A DNA stretch of 11,779 nucleotides, from positions 1-11,779 of the forward strand of contig JADGIZ010000565.1 of the NCBI GenBank assembly GCA_027604665.1, written 5' to 3'. Positions within the stretch are counted from its first letter, which is position 1. Each line of letters starts with the position of its first letter. Below, piece after piece: positions 1 through 5,086 of this stretch. The notes under the pieces are model-generated. The model was given only the letters and a program-made list of their open reading frames with translations, was not told where the DNA came from and made no database searches. Origin of the DNA: Polyrhizophydium stewartii. Its lineage: Eukaryota; Chytridiomycota; Chytridiomycetes; Rhizophydiales. The translations under genes and the position numbers were made by a program.

Positions 1-263
1 CGCCCACCCGCCGCCATCGCCGCCAGAAGGTGCCGGTGCCGTCCCCACGACCGCATCGCCCGCGCGTGCGCTGCGACTGCCGCGGCGTCGGCGCCCGCGG
101 CCGGTGCCGGCGGCCGCGGCACCTGCGCGCGCTCGTACGCCAGATACGCCGCGAGCCCGACGCCCGTCAGCGTGCCCGTGATGCGGCACCCCATGCAGTC
201 CTCGACGCGGCGCCCCGCGCTCGCCTCGCCCGCCGCGGCCGCGGTCGTATCGCCGTCGAGCAT
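1..263 (-). CDS. DMAC1-like (DUF4536) mitochondrial complex I assembly protein, 3' end outside window
   Basis: Reading on the minus strand from the ATG at 263-261, the frame stays open for 87 codons to the window edge, so the protein is partial. Residues 18-37 read R-R-V-E-D-C-M-G-C-R-I-T-G-T-L-T-G-V-G-L, followed by A-A-Y-L-A-Y. An acidic residue, a CxxC pair (C23, C26), then Arg and a short Gly/Ala-rich hydrophobic helix is the pattern I associate with the distal membrane-arm assembly component 1 (DUF4536) family. Known members are small inner-membrane proteins needed to build the distal membrane arm of respiratory complex I. Beyond the helix the sequence is Ala/Pro/Arg-rich and uninformative. 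It is divergent from the helicase, with only 50 nt between start codons. The start is the first ATG; its context is unremarkable. The family call rests on one short motif and is moderate; an unrelated small membrane protein with a CxxC is the alternative. Confidence 0.55.
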   Translation of the reverse strand, partial: MLDGDTTAAAAGEASAGRRVEDCMGCRITGTLTGVGLAAYLAYERAQVPRPPAPAAGADAAAVAAHARAMRSWGRHRHLLAAMAAGG

Positions 264-313
264 TCGGGCCCGTCTGGAAACTCGATTTCGAACCGACCCG
301 CCGACCTGCCGCC
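264..313. promoter_or_regulatory. 50-bp divergent intergenic region, putative bidirectional promoter
   Basis: Only 50 nt separate the start codons of the minus-strand DMAC1-like gene and the plus-strand helicase. Core promoter and both 5' leaders must lie here or reach into the coding regions. No TATA box is visible. The plus side ends in gccgccATGGg, an excellent Kozak-type context for the helicase start. Promoter function is inferred from the layout only. Confidence 0.4.
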
Positions 314-3072
314 ATGGGCGACGACGCTGCTGGCGAGGGCGACGACACCGCCGGCATGGACGCCGCGTGCGCCCCGCTCGACAGCACGTCCGCACGGCTC
401 GACCCGTCGCGCGCCCGCCCGCCGCAGCCGCCCATGTCCGCCGCCCGCCGCGCGCTGCCCATCTTCGAGTACATGCACGACCTCGCCGACGCCATCGCCC
501 ACCACCCGTTCCTCGTCGTTGCGGGCGACACCGGCTCCGGCAAGACGACCCAGCTGCCGCAGTACGTCGTCGACCTGCTCCCCGCAACAGACTTTGCCCG
601 CGTCGTCGTCACCCAGCCGCGCCGCATCGCCGCCATTGCCGCAGCCTCCCGTGTCGCCGCCGAGCGCTCCTCGCCTCTCGGCGGGCCGGACGTCGGCTTC
701 GCAGTGCGCTTCGAGCGCCGTCTGGCGCCAGACACCCGCATCGCATACATGACCGACGGCGCGCTGCTGCGAATGTGTGTCCGCGACCCCAGGCTCGACG
801 CATTCGATCTCGTCGTCCTCGACGAGGCCCACGAGCGCAGCGTCGACACCGATCTGCTCTTTGGCCTCGTCCGCCGCGCTGCGGCCGCCCGCCAGTCTGG
901 GCCAGCCGACTCGGCCTCAAGGGTGCATTCCGCCAGCGACACAGCAAATGACTTGCCTCGCACAAGCAGCCGTAGCCGCCGCCCGCTGCATGTCGTCGTC
1001 ATGAGTGCCACGCTCGACGTTGACAAGTTCTCAGACTTCTTTGGATCTTGCCCCGTGTTCTCGGTCCCGGGCCGCATGTTCGACGTCGACATCATGTGGC
1101 AGCCCAAGGGCAATCTCGCACACCTGGCCTCCTCGCGCTCCGCCGTTCCCCGCGCCGTCAGCGCATGCATGCACATCTTCACCCAGGAGCAGCCAGGAGA
1201 TGTGTGAGTTGTTGCTCGAGTTCAACACACTGCCGATCCGCCGCTGACCCAGAATCGTGCCAGGCTTGTGTTCCTGCCCGGCCAGAACGACATCGAGGCC
1301 GCCATCCGCGACCTCGCAGACCGCCACGCGGCACTGCGCAGCACTTCAGGCGCTCAGCAGCCCCGCATTGCCTTGCTCCCGCTCTACTCGACGCTCCCGA
1401 CCCACGAGCAGCGCCAGATCTTTGAGCCAACGCCCCGGGACACCCGGAAGTTCGTCTTCGCCACCAACATTGCGCAGACGTCAGTCACCGTCCCGGGGAT
1501 CCGCTTCGTCGTGGACGCTGGCCTCGCCAAGGTCAAGGCTTTCGACCCGCGCACAGGCGCCGATGCCCTCGTCGTCACGCCCATCAGCCAAGCGGATGCA
1601 GCCCAGCGCGCTGGCCGCGCCGGTCGCACCGCCTCGGGCAGGGTCTTCCGGCTCTACTCGCGCCAGGCATTCGAGAGCATGTCCGCCCACCCGATCCCAG
1701 AGATCCAGCGCGCATCGCTGATTGCCACAGTCCTGGCGCTCAAGCGACTCGGCGTCCGAGACGTGCTGCACTTTGACTTTCTCGACCCGCCCGACCCGGC
1801 TCTCGTCGTGGCTGCGTCCGTGCATCTGTATCTGCTCGGTGCGTGACACGCCAATGTCCTCATTTCCGGTTGCTGGATTCCCCTGGCTAACGCTTCGTGA
1901 CCAATACGGCACCGGCACTGGCAGGAGCCATTGACGAGGACGGCCGCCTAACGCCTCTTGGTGCGCAGATCGCCGAGTTCCCCTGCTCGCCGTCTCTCGC
2001 GTGCGCGCTCGTCGCCGCTGCAACAGAGTTTGACTGCCTCGACGCCGTTGCGACGATTGCGGCCATGATATCGTGCGAGGATCCGTTTGCTGTGCCCCGC
2101 AGCAGGGGCAAGCAGGCCGAAGCAGGTGCTATCTGCAGTACATCTCCCAAGGCGATTTTCTCACTTGCTCACGCCTCGCACTTATGTGCAGAGAAGCTCC
2201 ACGCAAGTTTCCACCATCCGGCAGGCGACCCGTTGACGCTGCTCGCCGTCTATACCCGCTGGGCTAAAGCCGAGTACTCCAAGCAGTGGTGTCACGACCA
2301 CTTCCTGCACTATCGCGCACTCAAGAGCGCGCGCAGTGTGCGCGATCAACTGCTCGACATCTGCTCCCGGCTTCGCGTCACTCCTGCAGCGGCATCCAAC
2401 TCAAGATCCGACGCCAGGCCGTATCCAGCCTCTCAGAACCCGGCAAAGATTGTCGCGGCCCTCTGCCGCGGGCTCTTTATGAACGCCGCGCGGCGGCATC
2501 CCGTGCGAGGCTACTTTACGCCGTACCTCGCCGCGACTGCGCCAGCCTCGCGCAGCAGCGGAACAAGTGCATCTGGCGGCAAGAGCTCTTCCGCTGCGTC
2601 GCTTGGAAGCCATCTGTACGGACCAACGACCGCGTCGCTCATGCCGCTGCACATCCACCCGCAGTCGTCGCTCGCCCCGCGCGCCAGCGCCGCAGATGGG
2701 AGTGGGGATCCGGCCGCCGAAAGCGACATTGATTGGGTCGTCTTTGGCGACGTGCAGATCGCTGCCAAGGCGCACATGCGCGGCGTGTGCCGCATCGGCT
2801 TCTCCATGGTCGACACGCTGCTCAAGCGGGCGAGCGGCATCGACGTGGACCGCATCATGGGCATCCGGAACGACGACGATCTTCAAGATGACTCTCAGAC
2901 AGCCTTGACCGACACAAGCGTTGGTGCTGACGGAGCAGGCGGCTCGAGTGGCGCTGACTCAAAGCAGCTGCCTGGCAGCACGCCGCTTCCCGAAGATATC
3001 GAGGCCGACCGCGCTGCGCACGTCGAGGCCGCCCGGCAGCGATATCTCGCTCGCAAGAAGGCAAAGCAATGA
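314..3072 (+). CDS. DEAH-box RNA helicase (DHX40/DHX33/Prp-type), four exons
   Basis: Proposed exons are 314-1203, 1264-1838, 1925-2125 and 2192-3072, giving 848 aa (870 if intron 3 is kept). Visible motifs: GDTGSGKT (residues 71-78, Walker A), TQPRR (100-104), DEAH (170-173), SAT (231-233), TNIAQTS (364-370) and QRAGRAGR (411-418, arginine finger). A winged-helix/HA2 region starts around residue 489 (G-A-I-D-E-D-G-R-L-T-P-L-G), and a C-terminal OB-fold carries L-H-I-H-P-Q-S-S-L near 708-716. DEAH/RHA helicases unwind or translocate on RNA using NTP, in splicing and ribosome assembly. The stretch F-F-G-S-C-P-V-F-S-V-P-G-R resembles DHX40, but the Lys-rich tail (ARKKAKQ) recalls splicing DEAH proteins, so the paralogue is unresolved. 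The ATG at 314 has a strong Kozak context; 356 and 434 are in-frame alternatives, all before the helicase core. A Ser/Arg-rich linker of about 35 residues separates motifs II and III. Confidence 0.93.
1204..1263 (+). other. Helicase intron 1 (60 nt)
   Basis: The donor gtgagt follows GAT-GT, and the acceptor is ccag at 1260-1263. Splicing rebuilds G-D-V-L-V-F-L-P-G-Q, the standard DEAH-helicase block before domain 2. The intron contains an in-frame TGA (1205-1207). A CTGAC motif lies 16 nt before the acceptor. An earlier AG at 1251-1252 would break the frame. Confidence 0.93.
1839..1924 (+). other. Helicase intron 2 (86 nt)
   Basis: The donor gtgcgt starts at 1839 and the acceptor is gcag at 1921-1924, in phase 1. 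Joining gives L-Y-L-L-G-A-I-D-E-D-G-R, matching the family's 'LGALD..G.LT..G' block. A CTAAC branch motif (branch A at 1890) lies 34 nt upstream of the acceptor. Confidence 0.93.
2126..2191 (+). other. Helicase intron 3 (66 nt, in frame, no stop)
   Basis: Reading through adds 22 residues (G-A-I-C-S-T-S-P... to ...C-A) in a place where DEAH helicases have none. Removing gtgcta..tgtgcag joins K-Q-A-E-A to E-K-L-H-A-S-F-H-H-P-A-G-D, the expected family sequence. The segment is poorer in GC than its flanks, has two CTCAC motifs (branch A 28 and 20 nt before the acceptor) and a pyrimidine-rich 3' half. The donor lacks the +5 G found in every other intron of the window, so a genuine insertion or alternative splicing remains possible. 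Confidence 0.65.
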
Positions 3073-3305
3073 AACAGACCCCCTCCCCTGACGACCACCG
3101 CCGCCACGCAAGGCGCTCTGATCCCTCGCTTCCGAGACTTCTGCAGGCAAGTCTTGGTCGCTCAACAACCTGGGCAAGCGATAAACCCCCGTTTTAGACG
3201 ATCACCACCAAGAACCGGCGTTTCCCCAATCCACGAGCTTCGCTCGAGGAGCGCCGTCGCAGCTGCAGTCCCAAGAACGTTACCAAGCCGCGCCTCCCGA
3301 CAAGC
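3073..3305. other. Convergent 3' intergenic region (helicase / SPAG8-like)
   Basis: These 233 nt lie between the stop codon of the plus-strand helicase and the stop codon of the minus-strand SPAG8-like gene. They must contain both 3' UTRs and both polyadenylation sites. No canonical AATAAA is present; gataaa occurs at 3180-3185 on the plus strand. No conserved coding segment was recognised. Confidence 0.6.
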
Positions 3306-4420
3306 TCACTTTCCCTTGTTCTCGTGGATCGGCGTGCTGAACTCGGGATGCTTGCCAAACCGGATCGGCGCGACCGACGCCTCGTGCTGATGCACCTGCC
3401 CGGCGCGGTGGCCGACGAGCACCCCGGAGGCGACGGATGCCGGCGCGGCAGCTGCAATGGGCGACTCGCTCGTGGCCGTTGCTGTGTGCGGGTAGCCCTG
3501 CATGTGCAGCGTTGCAGCGCTCGTCGAGCAGATGGCTGTGCCGCTGCCTTTGGCCGCAAAGTCGGTCCAGAAGGTGATGGGGCGGGCAAACTTCTCGAGA
3601 GACTCCTGTTGTCGTCGATGTATGTGTGTTTTGCGTATGTCAGTAAGACTGACGGACCTTGTGAATGAATGCGATCTCCAGCCAGATCACTCACCGAGTC
3701 GGGCAGACTCGCGCCTGGTGTCCACCGCCGCCATCCAGCGCATGCGACAGCGTCAGCTCCACACAGACTCGCAGCAAGACCTCTCATAGATACCCCATCT
3801 CGTGTGACACCCCGCCGCGAGTGCGGCCGCTCACCCAGCTTTTCCACCGGCGGATAAACATCGCGATGCGAAAAGTCCTGCATCGTCGTCGACACCCAGT
3901 CCTTGGCCGTGTTGATCGCCGGCGTGGGGTCCGGGTCCGACAGCGCCATCTTGAGCAGCTCGGCCTCCATAAACTGCCGCCGCTTGCCAAGATTGACCTT
4001 GGCCGCGTCCGGACGCGAGAGCGCCGAGTAGGCGTCGCTGTGCGTCGAGCGCATCGGCGCGGGCGGCTGGCCCGAATGCGTGAGAATGTCCTGTCGGCGC
4101 CACGCGCGTGCGTATGGACACGGGGGACGCGAGCAGAGCGAGTCGGGATGGCGGGCGGCAGAGGTGCGTTGGCCGCGACGGTGATCAGCTGGGTGTGAGC
4201 CCTCTTGAGGATCTGCGCTGCGCGTCGCATCTTGCTTCGCCCCCTCCCACTGCTCGCTTCCCACGTCGATAAGGCCACTCGCGCTCACCTTGTGGCCAAA
4301 ACGACTGAGCTTGCTGATATCCGAGCGCTCCTGGATGATGAGGTCGCCGACGGCGCGCTCCTCGACCCAGTTCTCGAGCAGCGTGGCGCCGACGCCGTGG
4401 TGGCGGTTCCAGTCGGTCAT
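3306..4420 (-). CDS. SPAG8: SPAG8-like ciliary/flagellar microtubule inner protein, four exons
   Basis: Minus-strand exons 4420-4289, 4090-3835, 3714-3695 and 3605-3306 encode 235 aa. Recognisable SPAG8 features in order: G-A-T-L-L-E-N-W-V-E-E-R-A (residues 11-23), F-G-H-K then D-I-L-T-H (41-49), a G-K-R-R-Q-F-M-E-A-E-L-L block, T-T-M-Q-D-F-S-H-R-D followed by Y-P-P, P-I-T-F-W-T-D (145-151), and the C-terminal R-F-G-K-H-P-E-F-S-T-P-I. SPAG8 is known as a microtubule inner protein inside axonemal doublets of motile cilia and sperm. This copy is compact and lacks the long low-complexity N-terminus of mammalian SPAG8. The frame remains open far upstream of 4420, so a longer N-terminus cannot be excluded, but conserved sequence starts here. 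It is divergent from the kinase gene and convergent with the helicase. The assignment is from recalled family motifs. Confidence 0.72.
3606..3694 (-). other. SPAG8-like intron 3 (89 nt)
   Basis: The minus-strand donor gtgagt (3694-3689) follows CTGCCCGACTCG, and the acceptor is aacag ending at 3606, in phase 0. A CTGAC motif puts a branch A at 3640, 34 nt before the acceptor. Splicing leads into E-S-L-E-K-F-A-R-P-I-T-F-W. Confidence 0.8.
3695..3714 (-). other. 20-nt micro-exon of the SPAG8-like gene
   Basis: Exon 2 ends in phase 1 and exon 4 begins in phase 0, so an intervening exon of length 3n+2 is required. The 20 nt between an acceptor (accag, ending at 3715) and a canonical donor (gtgagt, starting at 3694) fit exactly. 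They add G-A-S-L-P-D-S between E-K-L and E-S-L-E-K-F. Other upstream AG sites that keep the phase would make a longer exon. Confidence 0.65.
3715..3834 (-). other. SPAG8-like intron 2 (120 nt, in frame, no stop)
   Basis: The donor gtgagc starts at 3834 after AAG-CTG-G, and the acceptor ccag ends at 3715. A CTGAC motif puts a branch A at 3753, 38 nt upstream. The length is divisible by three and the frame has no stop, so unspliced reading adds 40 Arg/Ser/Ala-rich residues unlike SPAG8. Confidence 0.7.
4091..4288 (-). other. SPAG8-like intron 1 (198 nt, in frame, no stop)
   Basis: The donor gtgagc starts at 4288 directly after F-G-H-K, and the acceptor gacag ends at 4091, followed by D-I-L-T-H-S-G-Q. 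The length is divisible by three with no in-frame stop. No CTNAC motif was seen near the acceptor. Removal joins two SPAG8-conserved blocks (FGHK and the LT motif). Confidence 0.75.
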
Positions 4421-5086
4421 CTCGGTCGTGTCTCTCCCCTGGGTGCTAATCGACTCTGATGAGATCCGGCTTTGTCCTCGCACTCTTGCGCGAGAAGGAA
4501 GGAGGTCGAGAAGAGCGCTGGAGGGCAAAGAATGATATCGCGTCGGCCCTGGGCGCCATTGCGCGGCGGCGCTCTCAACCGCGGCCGACCTCGCTGCCCG
4601 CACCAGCTGCCGGTCAGCCTCCCCGACCCACGAACGCTCCGAGCCGCCACCGCCGCCACGGAGAGCAATCTGATCGGCCCGCGGCAGTACGAGAAGGCTC
4701 TTCTCATCTCCATCCGCATCGGCCAAAACGCATACTCGCATATCTTCGCACACCCTCCTGCGCCGCCGATAGTTGCTCTGGACGGCCTGGCCCTCCTTGT
4801 GGGACTGACATTCTCGCCTCAGATCGCGTTTGCCCCCACGGCAGATAGCGCGAGCGACACGCCGCGCGACGGCATTGGCGCGACCCACCCACCCATCCAC
4901 CCGCACACAAGCACGCAGCTGCCGCCTCTCGGCCTGACGCAGTAGCAACCTGGCCAGCGTCGCGAGCACGAGACTCAGCGGATCCGAGTGCAGCATCGCT
5001 CGCGGCCTCCCTCCCCCCGACACGGACCGCCGCTCCTCAGCACGCAGCCGCTTCCAGTCGCCCTCCCGCAACAGCGCGGCTGAGAA
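4421..5086. promoter_or_regulatory. Divergent intergenic region between SPAG8-like and kinase genes
   Basis: These 666 nt hold the 5' flanks and leaders of two divergent genes and form the longest gene-free stretch in the window. Several frames are open in this GC-rich DNA, including an extension of the SPAG8 frame and a plus-strand frame at 4472-4945. Their translations are Arg/Pro/Ser-rich and show no recognisable domain, so I leave them out. No TATA box, tRNA or clear repeat was seen. The kinase end reads gctgagaaATGG, a good start context. Confidence 0.45.

Noticed and set aside
923..969. Possible intron in the helicase Ser/Arg linker between motifs II and III
   Set aside because: The GT..AG pairs available (44, 47 or 53 nt) would shift the frame and destroy the downstream conserved V-V-V-M-S-A-T block.
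1251..1252. Earlier AG acceptor in helicase intron 1
   Set aside because: Use of it changes the phase and loses the L-V-F-L-P-G-Q block.
4472..4945. Plus-strand 157-codon open frame in the SPAG8/kinase gap
   Set aside because: It has no recognisable domain, has Pro/Arg/Ser-biased composition, and long open frames are expected by chance in GC-rich DNA. No splice link to a conserved block was found.
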